A stretch of 64,000 nucleotides of DNA from Euclidia mi (Eukaryota > Arthropoda > Insecta > Lepidoptera > Erebidae): positions 21,131,516 through 21,195,515 of the forward strand of contig OX123193.2 of the NCBI GenBank assembly GCA_944739405.2, read 5' to 3'. Positions 32,862 through 44,412 of this stretch are shown piece after piece. The first letter of the stretch is position 1. Each line of letters begins with the position of its first letter. Under the pieces are notes generated by a model. It did no database searches, was not told the origin of the DNA, and saw nothing but the letters and a program-made list of their open reading frames with translations. The translations under genes and the position numbers were made by a program.

Positions 32862-32965
32862 CAATTCATCCTGTGAATGTATTAAGAGGTGACTATGGAA
32901 AATAGTATCTTGTGGAAGAGACAGAAAACTAGACATCAAACCATATGCCAACTCGTCTGGCCAGC
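32862..32965 (+). repeat. Diverged 5' part of SINE S1
   Basis: AAGAGGTGACTATGGAAAA, AGAGACAGAAAACTAGACAT and CAAACCATATGCC correspond to AAGAGGCGACTAAGGGATAA, AGAGACGGAAAACTCGACAT and CAAACCCTATACG of S1. It is followed immediately by an S1 copy in the opposite orientation. Confidence 0.5.
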
Positions 32966-32980
32966 GTTATATGTTATTGT

Positions 32981-33227
32981 ATACCGTCACGCCTGTATCC
33001 TCGAAGGAGAGGGCAGAGATGTAATTTTACACCCACATGTTGCCATATGATTTTATATTGGTTCCACGTAATAGGGGGTGAGCCTGTTGCCGTTACCGGT
33101 CACATTGCCAGACTCAGTGCTGCTGTTGAGAATTCGGAAAATCTCAGTAACAATTTTGCCCGACCCGGGAACCAAACCCGCAGGCGATCAGCAGACGCAA
33201 ACGCTATCCAATGAATCACGGGGCAGT
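32981..33227 (-). repeat. SINE S1, older copy, inverted
   Basis: On the minus strand: a tRNA-like head at the right end (CCCCGTGATTCATTGGATAGC; box B GGTTTGGTTCCCGGG), the S1 body (GTTACTGAGATTTTCC, GCAACAGGCTCACCCCCTAT) and the tail CTCTGCCCTCTCCTTCGAGG with GGCGTGACGG. Many substitutions mark it as an older copy. Its head differs from that of the two young copies. Confidence 0.7.
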
Positions 33228-33689
33228 CTATAGAATATTATTGTAACGCAAATTAGGAGAGGCCTATGTCCAGCAGTGCACTTAAAAAGTTTAATAACGT
33301 GATTTGAAATGGGTACGTTGAGACGCGCCGGCGTCTCTAAGCACATAAGGACTAAAACCAAACATTTTAAAAGTAAGAACCACAACATGAAACTTCACAT
33401 ATAAATATTTAAAGTAATCGAAATAGCCTGAGCAAATTGAGTCAAACCCATCAGATTGTGATATAGGATAAATTTCCGAGCAGCGGCAGCAACATCTAGT
33501 GCAAATAGCCGACGTTACGTCGCAATCGCCGGATCACTGATCTGCAATAACATCTTGCCACTACCTTCGCCGCAATGTACCGACTTGGCTACTTGCAGGT
33601 ATAATTCTGCAGATGTGGTATCTATTATTATTTGGAACTTCTACATAATGATGGTAGCGTAGTTACGACTAATAGCAGTCATAGCCAAT

Positions 33690-33985
33690 AGCAGTAATAG
33701 CCTAATGGAGAGACCGATGGACTGCCACGTAGTGGGGTCTCGGTTTCGAATCCACGGCGTGCACCAATTACTTTTCGAAGTTATGTGCGAATTAAATTGT
33801 TAATTATCGCTTGCTAAACGGTAAAGGAAAACACCGCGATGAAACCTGCATGTCTGAGAGTTTTCCACAATGTTCACGAAAGGCATGTTAAGTCTGCCAA
33901 GCCGCATTAAGCCAACGTGGTGGACTATGGCCTTACCCTTCTCTAAGTGAGAAGAGGCCCGTGTCCAGTAGTGGGACAGTTTATA
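33690..33985 (+). repeat. SINE family S2
   Basis: tRNA-like head with box A TAGCCTAATGG and box B GGTTTCGAATCC (near 33740), then a body containing TTCGAAGTTATGTGCG, AACCTGCATGTCTGAGAG, CAAGCCGCATTAAGCC and GTGGTGGACTATGGCC, and an end at GTAGTGGGACAG. The head is shared with S3, but the body is different, so S2 and S3 are chimeras on one promoter type. Confidence 0.7.
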
Positions 33986-33989
33986 TACA

Positions 33990-34555
33990 GGGCTTATGAC
34001 GATATTTTACTTTTAGTGGGCTTCAGGACATTTTGATAAATCACCACACATTTCCTCTCGTTAATCTAGACTTACACAATCCATCTGGTTTCAATGCTTG
34101 TGCAATATCAACTGTAGCTCAAACATGGATTGCATCATATCCACTTTCTACCGTTGCACGTTAGCTACCTTTGTCAGGTAATTACATCTGCAGTGGATAC
34201 ACAACATTCCTTAAACGGGCGATCGCAATATCTGCCACACTGCACTGCACCCGAACTATTTGTGTCACTTACTCCCTGTTTACAGAAACCTTACATCGGT
34301 GAATTGCAATACAATAACAAACATTTCCGAAACCGCTTCGTGTATATTACTGTGTTTTGTTCATTCCTTCGTTTTTATTCTCGGCGTCTGCATAATACGG
34401 GCTATTATTACTTTACATAAATTCCATCCCATTTGGGAATACACACAAAGATGGCCTGTGTACTGAACAACAATACATTCCTAGATATGGCCGGAAACTT
34501 TTCACTTTGAGGAATAGTGAATGGTACGTCGAACAATATGTCGTACGTTGTATTT
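33990..34555. other. Non-coding, nothing certain
   Basis: No repeat recognised. The frame at 34130-34420 follows an acceptor-like CTTTGTCAG but shows no recognisable peptide. Confidence 0.3.
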
Positions 34556-34558
34556 CAG

Positions 34559-34697
34559 CGGTGCAGCGCGAGGCTCCTGCATAGTAGGGGCAACTATTCT
34601 GAAGAATTACAAGCTATGTCTCTGATACGTGAACGCATACTATATTTAAATAGTAAATCTGATGAGCGGAAAACGAATAAGTACGACGACTCACAAG
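34559..34697 (+). CDS. Candidate internal coding exon (weak)
   Basis: A 139-nt open segment between acceptor GTTGTATTTCAG and donor CAAG/GTATAT. The 46-residue peptide (RCSARLLHSRGNYSEELQ, then SLIRERILYLNSKSDERKT) has protein-like composition with charged helices. It starts in phase 0 and ends in phase 1. It does not join in frame with the candidate at 30652. I do not recognise it. Confidence 0.3.
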
Positions 34698-35025
34698 GTA
34701 TATTCAAATATTATTATTTTCCTAATCTTTTTTTATGTTCACTATTTACGCTATTGACTAGTTAAGACTAGCCTACAAAGCTACGTTTCACTTTAAGTCC
34801 CCGTCCTACTCACCAAAGCAAGAAAGACAGTAGGCATAAATAACAGGATTCATCTATTAAATCGCAATAAGTTTTATATATCGGAGATAAGTGTATCGAA
34901 GCAACGTTGTTCAGACCTTAGTCAATCACATCACAGTTTGGAATTAAGTTTCGCTAAATAAGCATTCAATCTGTGTACCTTTCTTATACCCGTTTAACCC
35001 GTTATTTTACTTTAACGTTTATTAC

Positions 35026-35092
35026 AGATTGGCGGCACAAAATTTAAAACAATATCCATGGGATATTGTTATAAAATGTGTTTCGCCAATCT
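35026..35092. ncRNA. Imperfect 67-nt hairpin, pre-miRNA-like shape
   Basis: AGATTGGCGGCACAAAATTT (35026 onward) folds on ATTGTTATAAAATGTGTTTC and GCCAATCT (to 35092), with paired AACAATATCC/GGATATTGTT next to a small ATG/C loop. The ~31-bp stem has several internal mismatches, the size and imperfect pairing of an insect miRNA precursor. It may equally be a small MITE. No expression evidence is available. Confidence 0.35.
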
Positions 35093-35230
35093 ATATATAA
35101 ATGATATAAATTTTATTATTTTATAATCATTAATTAATATTATTATCTATAAATTTTATATATAGATCACCGCACGTTATAATCTAGTGAAGCAATAACA
35201 TAAGTTGATATAGTACAACAAAAAATCGAT

Positions 35231-35640
35231 CATACTCATCATCATCATCATCATCGCCCGAGCGCTATTCCGGTTGCATCCAAGACTTACACGCCTTGGA
35301 GCCCGGGGTCCGCTTACTGGTCCAACCAGATATGACAGAATATCAACTTTTCCACAGAGCGACTGCCGTCTGACCTTCGCAACCCAAAGGGATAGTGATA
35401 CTCCATGGTTTAGACCAGTATCAGTTTATTTGAGGGTACTGACTTCCCGTTACGACTGTCAAAGATCTTCGGGACTGCTGGGACCGACGGCTTAACGTGC
35501 TCTCCGAGGCACGCGGCAAGCGATAATTAACAATTTAATACGCACTTAACTTCGAAAAGTCATTGGTGCGCGCCGTGGATTCAAGCCCGATACCCTCTGC
35601 ATGGCAGTCCGTTGGTATCTCCACTAGGCTATCGCTGCAT
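35231..35640 (-). repeat. Full-length SINE family S3
   Basis: On the minus strand, from 35640: tRNA-like head GCGATAGCCTAGTGGAGATA and CGGACTGCCATGCAG, box B CGGGCTTGAATCC, then CACCAATGACTTTTCGAAG, a body (CCGTCGGTCCCAGCAGTCC, CAGTACCCTCAAATAAACTG, GACGGCAGTCGCTCTGTGG, GCAACCGGAATAGCGCTCGG) and a GATGATGATGATGATG tail at 35237-35254. This is the reference copy for the fragments at 7255, 16858, 17326 and 18835. Confidence 0.75.
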
Positions 35641-35644
35641 TATA

Positions 35645-37985
35645 AAAAAAAACGATCATACTGTCGCCTTACCTATATATCTCTCGTAACTAAAGTAACT
35701 ATGTATGTAACAATTTTATTTATCGTCTATCTCGGCTTTAAATAAAAGTGGTTACTTTTACCCATAAAGAATAATTACGACACTTTAATAGAAATCAATA
35801 ACTTTTCACTCGATTAACGCGATCAATGATCAAAGTTCTGCTGTTTGCCATTTCGTCGACATTTTATCAAGCTCTTGCTTTGATAAAACAAAACTTTTCC
35901 TACGTTATCTTTTCACTGTCACACTCGATCGCCCAATATAACTCATACAAAGTTCGATATATTCTCATCACTGAAACTTTCAAATAATATAATAAACTCT
36001 ATCAAAAATATAAAAGCTGTCTTCAATTTTGTCAAGTTAATTTGAATTTTTACTTATATGTTTTCGCTGTCCCGGAGACTAATTAAATAAGAAAATTAAT
36101 TGTTTCTCGTTAATACTGCGTCTCTGTACAAAATTCGATAGAGTAAATACAAGATTCACGCCACTAAAATATTGTAAGCCATTATTTTGCAGGGCTTTCA
36201 GAAATACTGCAGCTGTATTATACCGATTTTTTATGACGAACATGTTTACCACATATCTGCATGATAACCTTACATATCCGTACGTTTAACATAAACAAGC
36301 ATAAACAGATACGTAAAATCCAGCCTACACAAATGACAACCTAGTGTCTTCAATCCATCCAAATTCATGGGAACTCTTTATCCGCAGAAAGGAGTAAAAC
36401 CGGGTAGGACAGTTTGTAATCCGTTGTTAGTGCATCCCACATTAATTCAACTTGTAGTAACAGAACCTCACAGAGTAGCCACAACATACTCGTTAGGTAC
36501 ACAACTTTTTGGCCCCCTCCCCACGTTGTGAATAATTTCCAACATGTCGCATTTTACCGTCCACCAAGTGTTGTTTACATAAAGAAACAAATATGCGAAT
36601 ACTTCGGCCCTCTACATGCTACTTAATATTTTGTGAGACCCAAGTGAAGAATGTTTATTATGAAGTACTGACACAAGTTTTCATTATTCACAACAGGAAG
36701 TTATTACCTTCAGATATTACATTTTAACGAATACAAATGTAGCTACTTTTGAATCCATATGCGTGAGTGTAAATATTGTCGCTGGTATTGATTTTGAGAT
36801 TGTTATTTGTTACTTAGATACTGTTGTTTTGTATCCACATGTGATTTGAAACGGTCTTCACAGTTAATGCGCTACGCCAATTGTTATATCAGGTATCGAT
36901 GTATACTATGAACGCGATTTTCATGTATCTTAAGTCATCGCGACTGTGTAAGATGCATTGATATTATATGTACTAAAAGATGGCTTTAAAAAATTGATTC
37001 CACATTTTATTGCCATTACACTTTACATGGTCACAGAGGCTAAATAAACATAAAACAACGGACAGAAAGAACATTCACAACGAGAACAACGATTTATCGA
37101 GATAAAGATCGTGTTGTAGCCAACAGGGATTGTATAAGTTCATACCGAGTAAATGACTGCATTGGAGGTCAGTTACAGAAGAGGCACTGTGCGCGCCGAA
37201 TAGGTACATTAGGTCAATATTGCAATCATAATAATACGCATAATTCACAACAGATACCGTGCATTTTCTAACTTAGACCACATTTTTTTAATAGTGAAGC
37301 GATCAATTTATATTACAATTTGTCAGGACAAGAGCGCGGCTCCACCCACATTCGGTGTTCGGTTATCGCGACAAAAGATAGTCGGACGTGTAAGCTACAT
37401 TACTGCAAAGTTTCATCAAAGTGCTTTTAGTAGATTTTGTGTAAAAAAAGTAACAAACTTCCTCCATTCACCCATCCTCAGATATTTTCTAGTTTATAAT
37501 AGTAATACAATTAAAAAATAAATCATCTTTGGGAATCAAACTACAGGCACGTGAGAAATTTTGACGGAAATGAAGATATTACCCTCTTTTCTAAGCAGAA
37601 GTTTATCTTTTATACACAGAGTGCATGAGATGCAAGAGTAGATAAGTAATATCCTGTACCGTACAAAACAGTATAAAAGTCTAGTCCAATACTAAATAGA
37701 GTCTTAATATATTTTTTATCATGCTTTACAGCAAATAAAAGCTTTATGGTGCAATCATTTTAAAAGGTTTCACTTTTATGTGTCATGAAATATAATGAGT
37801 TTCAATTAAGTCTTTTTTGCTCGTGGGTAGTTGTAGCATAAACACCTAAAGTTATAAGCTCTTCTTTTAATATTTTAAATAAATAGTAAAATTACTGTTT
37901 AAACAAATTTTAATGAAATTATTACATTAATTTAAACCAGTACCTGCCAGTATTGTGTTAGCACTATCCTACATAAGAAATCACA
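35645..37985. other. Non-coding, nothing recognised
   Basis: A long AT-rich stretch without recognisable coding sequence or repeat. The last few hundred bases may include the 5' leader of LINE-B, whose 5' end I could not place. Confidence 0.3.
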
Positions 37986-38012
37986 TATTTTATTTTTTAT
38001 TAACACCACACT

Positions 38013-38730
38013 ATGTCTCAGTCACTGCACGAGTCAATGAGTAGTTTGAAGGATATGTTCTTCAAGCGGATGGCAGAGTTTGAAACAGAGTTGCCTAGAT
38101 CTCAGGGCACTCCTACCATGCCAGGACTGGCCGCAGAATACAAATCTTTCAAGGCATTTGTGATGGAGGCCCTGAATGGGTTTCAGCAGCAAATTGAACT
38201 TATGGCACAAACTGTGGATACGATGGAGATGAGAACCCGACGAAAAATATTATTGCTGCATGGTGTGAATGAGAGCAGCAAAGAAGATACTGCCAAAGTG
38301 GTGGTAGATGTCATCAGGCAGCACCTCAAGTCCGATATTACGGTCGCTGATATTCGCCGCTGCCACAGGATGGGACGTATATCAAATAACCACAAACCCA
38401 GGCCCATAGTTCTAAAGTTCAACAGCGCCTCCATTCGTGACACTGTGTGGTTTGGGAAAATGAAAGTTTAAGGGCACTGGGGTAACTGTATCGGAGTTCC
38501 TGACGAAGCAACGGCATGACACTTTTATGGCTGCTCGGCAGAAGTTCGGTGTGTCTCAATGCTGGACCAAAGACGGCATCATACATGTGTTGGCGCCCGA
38601 TGGTTCCCGTCATCGTTTGGTCAATCTCAGTGACTTGCAAAAGGTCGAGCTGAAGGACGGCGCGGAGAAGCCACCCTCAGCAGCGAAGCCAGTGTCCAAG
38701 TCGAAAAGAACCGTTTCCCAAAAGAAATAA
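38013..38730 (+). pseudogene. LINE-B ORF1 (nucleic-acid-binding protein), frameshifted
   Basis: ATG at 38013 opens 152 codons. The protein continues in the +1 frame to a TAA at 38728-38730 (a second ATG is at 38527). The break lies in the A/T-rich run at about 38455-38470, so a 1-nt indel is likely. The N-terminal half has helix and coiled-coil character (residues 50-78, AFVMEALNGFQQQIELMAQT). An RRM-like region follows (RKILLLHGVNES, DIRRCHRMG, RPIVLKFNSASIRD), resembling the L1-type ORF1 proteins that bind element RNA. After the break: a segment with FLTKQRHDTFMAARQKFGV and a lysine/serine-rich tail. Confidence 0.7.
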
Positions 38731-39385
38731 TTCTTGATCATTATGTATTGCTTATTTGGTGAATCCTTGGTCCGGGTAGTAAGTAATATTATTATCTAAC
38801 ATTAATTTTCTTTCTTACTTTGTACCCACTTTTCTATTCTACTTTACTATTTAACTTATTTTAATTATAAATTAATAGCTGGCGGTGACTTATTTTCTTT
38901 TCGTATTGTCATGTCTGTCATCTGTCACAATGCTATTTGTCAAAACTGTAACGTGTTTGGGTACAAGGCTTTTGGTATAAGTCCGCATTTTCTTACTTTT
39001 CACTTTTAATGTTACTATTCTGTTTCAGTTTTATTCTTCTTTCTTATTATGTGTTTTGCCTTCCTTGTCTCTTTCTAATCAATTTTAATAATTATTATGT
39101 TTTGCTGACTACCCGGATTGATGTTCCCAACTAATTTCATCCCCTTTTTTTATATATTAATATTATGTAGTACTAAATCTAGTTATTTCTACCGATGGCA
39201 CTACTGGCAGCTGGTGTATTATTGGTTAATTTTTAATAGCATTTTCTTTTAATTATTATTATTGTATTATTTTATTTAAGTACGTATATTATATTATATT
39301 TATTGCAATCATTGACTTTAATGACGTAAGTGAAGATAGTTTCCACTCATTATGTAGTTCATTTTCTGATGATAGCTTTATTAGT

Positions 39386-42241
39386 GTGCCATCCCTTTCG
39401 GACTGTCTTAACTCACAGTTTTCTGATGTACCTAAAAATTTCAATGCCGTTCATATCAATGCCCAAAGCATTCCGGCACATTTCTGTGATATGCTGGCCA
39501 ATCTAGACTGTAAGAACATTCATGCTATCCTTGTTTCTGAGTCATGGCTTAAGCCATGTCTGCCTTCTACATTATACTCCCTACCTGGTTTCCAACTAAT
39601 CAGAAATGATCGTGCCGTTGGGGGTGGTGGGGGTGTTGCCATATATCTACGCTCATATATTCCTTACACTATTGTAGGCATGTCTGCACAGCCACCGCCT
39701 CCTAATGCCGGCGAACATCTATTTCTAGAAGTATTATTAAACCACACCAAAGTCCTACTCGGCGTTTATTACTGTCCGTCATTACGTATAGATTATTTTT
39801 CTAGTTTCGAAACCCTACTGGTTAATCTTGTGCCCTCTTACAGTCACACAATCATAATGGGCGATTTTAATACCTGTCTCCTTAAAAATGATTCCCGCTC
39901 TTCTTCTCTTCTTTCCACTTCTATAGCTTGTAATATGTCAATTCTTCCTACAAGCGCGACTCATCATTTCCCAAATTCTTCGCCTTCTCTTCTTGATTTA
40001 ATTATGGTTTCTTCAAGAGAACATGTCGCCATGCACGGGCAATACCCTGCAGACATGTTCTCTTACCATGACTTGCTTTTCATCTCCTACAAAATCCGTA
40101 CTCCTAAGATTAAGTCTAAAGTTCTATTGCAGCGCAATTTTGGTGGCATTAACACCGATGAGCTTTGTAAAGATACCAGAGATATCGACTGGTCTCATCT
40201 GATCAACTCAGAATCTGTAGATGAAAAGGTCGACATTTTCACAAACCAAATTATACTGCTCTATGACAAGCATGCACCAATGCGACCTGTAAAACTAAAA
40301 CACCGTCCCTCACCTTGGCTCACTGAAAACATTAAACAACTGATACACAAAAAAGCGGCAGCTAAGTTTAGATATAAAATTAAGCCCGATGCCTCTAACC
40401 TACAAAAATATGTCGCGATAAGAAATCACTGCAATAGGGTGTGTAGGGATGCACAACGCCAACATATTCATAGTTCTGTGAAAAACGGAGATCCAGCGAA
40501 GGTCTGGAAATTTCTTAAAACCCTGGGAGTTGGCAAAGCGCGCCAACACGCTACTTCTAACGACTTCAATATTGACTTGCTCAATCAACATTTCTCTGCT
40601 TCGTCCAATATTGATGGGACTACTAAAGCAAGCACTATAAATTATCTTTCATCTCTGCCAACCCCTAGTTATTCACCCTTTGTCTTTAATCACTTCACCG
40701 ATAGTGATGTTAAGAAGTGCATAAGGTCAATCACGTCCAACGCTGTAGGTAGTGACTGTGTCAGCCGTAATATGATCCTTCCTATCCTCGATATAATCCT
40801 ACCCATAATTTCCCATATCCTCAATTATTCTCTGTCTAGTGGTGTATTCCCATCGATGTGGAAAGACGCTCTTATTACACCAATTCCAAAAACCTCTCAT
40901 CCTTCATCCTTCTCTGATTATCGGCCCATTTCCATCCTGCCATTCCTTTCAAAAGTCTTTGAACGCCTCGTTTATAACCAAATAAACTCTTTCCTCTGCA
41001 AAAATTGTCTCCTTAATCCATTTCAGTCCGGGTTCCGTTCGGGACATAGTACCGTTACATCCCTGGTCAATATTACGGATGACATCAGGGCTGGTATGGA
41101 AGGCGGAAAACTCACAATTCTCGCTCTACTAGATTTTAGTAACGCCTTCAATACAGTCGATTTTGATATTCTACTCAGTCGACTTTGTACTCTTAACATA
41201 TCTCCTACGGTGATTGATTGGTTTCGTACTTACCTGTGTGGCCGCCGACAGCGTATACGCATTGAAAACTCACTTTCTTCTTGGTGTAACACAACTGTTG
41301 GTGTGCCCCAGGGTGGCGTGCTATCTCCTTTACTCTTCGCAATTTTTATTAATTCTATATCAAATAATCTTCGCTGTTCCTATCACCTTTATGCAGATGA
41401 TCTTCAAATTTATACACAGTCGTCACTAGCAGATATGTCACTTTCTGTAAGTACCATTAACAGTGATTTGGCACTGATTAGCAACTGGAGCAAATCCTTT
41501 GGACTAAAAGTGAATCCCTCAAAAACTCAGGCCATTGTTATTGGTACTTCAAGAATGACATCAAACATTGACTGGTCTCAACTCCCTCGCGTCATATTTG
41601 ATGGTACCTTTATTTCCATACAAGACAAAGTTAAGAACTTGGGTCTCATTATGGACTCTAATCTCAATTGGCGATCGCAGATCCAAGAGGTGAGTCGAAA
41701 GTTATTTGCTTCAGCAGGGTCACTGAGAAGGCTTAGGAATTTTCTTCCTACTGCCACCAAAATTGCACTAGCAAACTCCCTCCTTTTGCCCATTATCGAT
41801 TATGCAGATGTCAGCTATTCAGATCTCGCCGAAAACCAGCTAGATAAACTTGAGCGCCTTCAAAATCTCTGTATACGATTCATATTTGGACTACGCAAAT
41901 ATGATCATGTTTCACAATTTCGAGCACAGCTCAAGTGGTTACCTATACGACATCGCCGGAATGCTCATATTCTCTCTTTGCTTTACAACATATTGTTTAA
42001 CCCTTCAACTCCTTCCTATCTTAAAGGACGATTCGAGTTCCTTCATGATACGCATAACCGTTATTTAAGGTCATCAGAAAATTTGAAACTAAAAATGCCG
42101 GTACATTCCACAGCACTGTATGACAAATCTTTTTGTGTTACCGCTGTTCGCCTTTGGAATGCTTTACCATTACATATAAGACAGGCTCAAACGATAACTA
42201 AATTTAAAGCTTCAGTAAAGGCTCACTATCTATCACTATAA
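39386..42241 (+). CDS. LINE-B ORF2: endonuclease-reverse transcriptase
   Basis: An intact frame of 951 codons, counted from a GTG at 39386. It is actually open from 39230, and no in-frame ATG lies before the endonuclease, so the true start is unclear. APE-type endonuclease at residues 20-235: N26, E52 in SESW, G-D160-F-N162, and YHD at 227-229. Reverse transcriptase at about 485-760: DYRPISILPFLSKVFERL, FQSGFRSGHS, D583 in LLDFSNAF, VPQGGVLSPLLF and catalytic YADD at 669-672, then NPSKTQAIVIG. The C-terminal region has LDKLERLQNLCIRFIFGLRK and WLPIRHRRN. It would nick the target and copy the element RNA there (target-primed reverse transcription) in the nucleus. Confidence 0.92.
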   Translation: MPSLSDCLNSQFSDVPKNFNAVHINAQSIPAHFCDMLANLDCKNIHAILVSESWLKPCLPSTLYSLPGFQLIRNDRAVGGGGGVAIYLRSYIPYTIVGMSAQPPPPNAGEHLFLEVLLNHTKVLLGVYYCPSLRIDYFSSFETLLVNLVPSYSHTIIMGDFNTCLLKNDSRSSSLLSTSIACNMSILPTSATHHFPNSSPSLLDLIMVSSREHVAMHGQYPADMFSYHDLLFISYKIRTPKIKSKVLLQRNFGGINTDELCKDTRDIDWSHLINSESVDEKVDIFTNQIILLYDKHAPMRPVKLKHRPSPWLTENIKQLIHKKAAAKFRYKIKPDASNLQKYVAIRNHCNRVCRDAQRQHIHSSVKNGDPAKVWKFLKTLGVGKARQHATSNDFNIDLLNQHFSASSNIDGTTKASTINYLSSLPTPSYSPFVFNHFTDSDVKKCIRSITSNAVGSDCVSRNMILPILDIILPIISHILNYSLSSGVFPSMWKDALITPIPKTSHPSSFSDYRPISILPFLSKVFERLVYNQINSFLCKNCLLNPFQSGFRSGHSTVTSLVNITDDIRAGMEGGKLTILALLDFSNAFNTVDFDILLSRLCTLNISPTVIDWFRTYLCGRRQRIRIENSLSSWCNTTVGVPQGGVLSPLLFAIFINSISNNLRCSYHLYADDLQIYTQSSLADMSLSVSTINSDLALISNWSKSFGLKVNPSKTQAIVIGTSRMTSNIDWSQLPRVIFDGTFISIQDKVKNLGLIMDSNLNWRSQIQEVSRKLFASAGSLRRLRNFLPTATKIALANSLLLPIIDYADVSYSDLAENQLDKLERLQNLCIRFIFGLRKYDHVSQFRAQLKWLPIRHRRNAHILSLLYNILFNPSTPSYLKGRFEFLHDTHNRYLRSSENLKLKMPVHSTALYDKSFCVTAVRLWNALPLHIRQAQTITKFKASVKAHYLSL

Positions 42242-42280
42242 CTTCTTCTAGTTCTACAAAATACATGTAAGTATTAAATA

Positions 42281-42345
42281 TGTGTATGTATATGTATGTA
42301 CGTATGTATAAGTATATATGTATGTTTATGTATATGTATATAATT
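42281..42345. repeat. TATG/TGTA-rich microsatellite in LINE-B 3' UTR
   Basis: Irregular repeats of tatg, tgta and tata words, just downstream of ORF2. It belongs to the element's 3' UTR, ahead of the polyadenylation-like AATAAAG near 42570. Confidence 0.7.
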
Positions 42346-42603
42346 ATGTCTATCATTTATTATCATATTACAGGAATGAATATAGGTATATTAAGTATGT
42401 ATATATTATATAGCTTTGTTTACTTTGTTTACACATGCAACTACCGATTTTCTCCTACCAATAATATTTCCATCCAAAGGTTGCCTGGTAGAAATCGCTT
42501 TTAGCGATAAGGCCGCCCTTTGTACTATAGTTAGTTATAAGATCTCTAATAATGTTTTTTAATGTGTACAATAAAGTGTAAAATAAATAATAATAAATAA
42601 ATA

Positions 42604-44412
42604 AGTGTATAGTTTATTGCCGTATTTATGACGATCGTTGTAGCACTTGTAAAACTTCTTTCTGTAGTTTTTGTTACGATAAAAACGTAAAGGTGCTAAT
42701 AGACTTGAGCAATTACTTGTATCAGAACATCGAAAACCATATTTAAATTTGTCGAACAGAACTATCAACAACATCAACACTTTCGTAGTAATGCTTGGCT
42801 CACATTACTACGAAAATTTACAAGATATTTCTAGCGAAAGCTGTTGTCTGCATAAACCACGAAGCTAATGTCAGTTCCCTGGAGTGGTTGCTAGAACTCT
42901 CGATAGAATGCTCGCTAAAATGCTCTCCTTGTTTTTCCTGTAATGTAATGTTACAAGTGAATCCTCAAGTCTTTCAGCGCCGTAACGTGAAGTAATTTTT
43001 TACTATATTACGTGAACGGCTCTTGAATGTTAGTGAATACTTGAATAGCGTTACTTGCATATTATAAAAGCGTAATACGGTTAAAGAGCAGTTAGAATAT
43101 TTCGTTCTTTACAACACGAAAGCTGCTCTTATATAAATGTTATAAACATCGTCAGAATTTATAACTACCTACACAACAGCTTTGTATGACAAATAGTTTT
43201 TTTTTAGCTTTCTACGAACCTACTTTATGACAAATTCTCGTACAGCATTTTGTTAGTTAAATTGAGAAAACATGTCAATGCAAGAATACTTTTTGAATTC
43301 ATTTCATACCAATTGAAAAATGTTAATGCAATATAACAGATATTGGGTACTATTTATGACGACTGAGAATTTAAATAATCAAATGTTTTACCACCATCGA
43401 ACGTTTTGGATCACTATTCAAGCGATATTTGTAATAGAAATTAAAGAGGCTGGAACTTCATCATCTTATTTGGATAGCAACTATAAAATAATCGGAGTAT
43501 CCTGCAGAGTTCCAGTACACTAAACTATTTCAATTGTTTAATTATTTAGATGCATGTGTATGCTGTATTCTCGGCGGGGCTTTTCAAGTTATAACGTACG
43601 CATACATAATGCGATTTGATATGCCCGAAAGCATTTATAGTGTAACAACGTTTTACTAAGTAAGTACTAACTGAAATACAACCAAACATAATTAGTGGAA
43701 AGGCAGCTGCTACACTTCACTTTCGCATATAACAATCTTGTTTTTCCAAACAAGTATGTTTTAATATAAATATGCTTAGTATGCTATTAAAATGCATCCA
43801 GTCTTTGGAGCAACTGATGATGTAATACTATAGAATATTATCCATTTAGTATGTTAATTAAATGTCAATCAAGGAGCTAAGATGAATAAAATGTCAACCG
43901 TTGGCAGTTGTAATAGATTAATAATGTTAAGCAACTTTTGTGGAGGTTGGATAGATGACTGTTTGTGCGGCATTTATATTCAGATATAAATGCCACTGCA
44001 GTGAAGTTTCATAGAACACTAATAGCCGCCGTGGCCGTTTCATTTTTTCAATACACGAACCGATAGGTCTTTGGGTGGCCTATAAACTCTGACACCAATG
44101 TAGGCCACAAACTAAACAATAAATATCTTTGAAGGCCAATATTAGCTATAAAGCTAAATGGCAACATAGTCTCAACAATGTTTAATTTACAGAAACGCAG
44201 TACAAAAACACAATAAAAACGTATACATGGTCATGCGTATAGTGACTATAAAAATCAGATTACACCTCTTTTCATTACTGACATTTTATTTTAAGTATTG
44301 GAACCTAAAATAAAATGAGGTCCTGTGTTTCTTTTTCCACCCTTTACATTTAAAGTACCTAATATGAAACATTTTGTACACACACAAATACAACAATAAA
44401 ACGGGTAAGAAT
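42604..44412. other. Non-coding, with a 13-bp hairpin at 42781-42815
   Basis: AT-rich and without recognised genes or repeats. TTTCGTAGTAATG (42781-42793) and its exact inverse (42803-42815) form a 13-bp stem with a 9-nt loop. Confidence 0.4.

Larger units (their letters stand above)
37990..42603 (+). mobile_element. LINE-B: nearly complete two-ORF non-LTR retrotransposon
   Basis: ORF1 (38013-38730, one frameshift), a ~500-bp inter-ORF gap, ORF2 (endonuclease plus RT, to 42241), and a 3' UTR with TATG-rich sequence and AATAAAG, ending in AATAAATAATAATAAATAAAT (42583-42603). No RNase H or LTR. The architecture and RT motifs place it in the CR1/L2/Daphne part of the LINE tree (inference from motif style). 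The 5' end is uncertain, and no target duplication could be identified. The ORF2 frame is intact, so this is the youngest-looking LINE in the window. Confidence 0.85.

Noticed and set aside
33471..33595. Possible exon ending at a good donor (TTGCAG/GTATAA).
   Set aside because: No convincing acceptor upstream, and the only open frame is low-complexity alanine/serine sequence.
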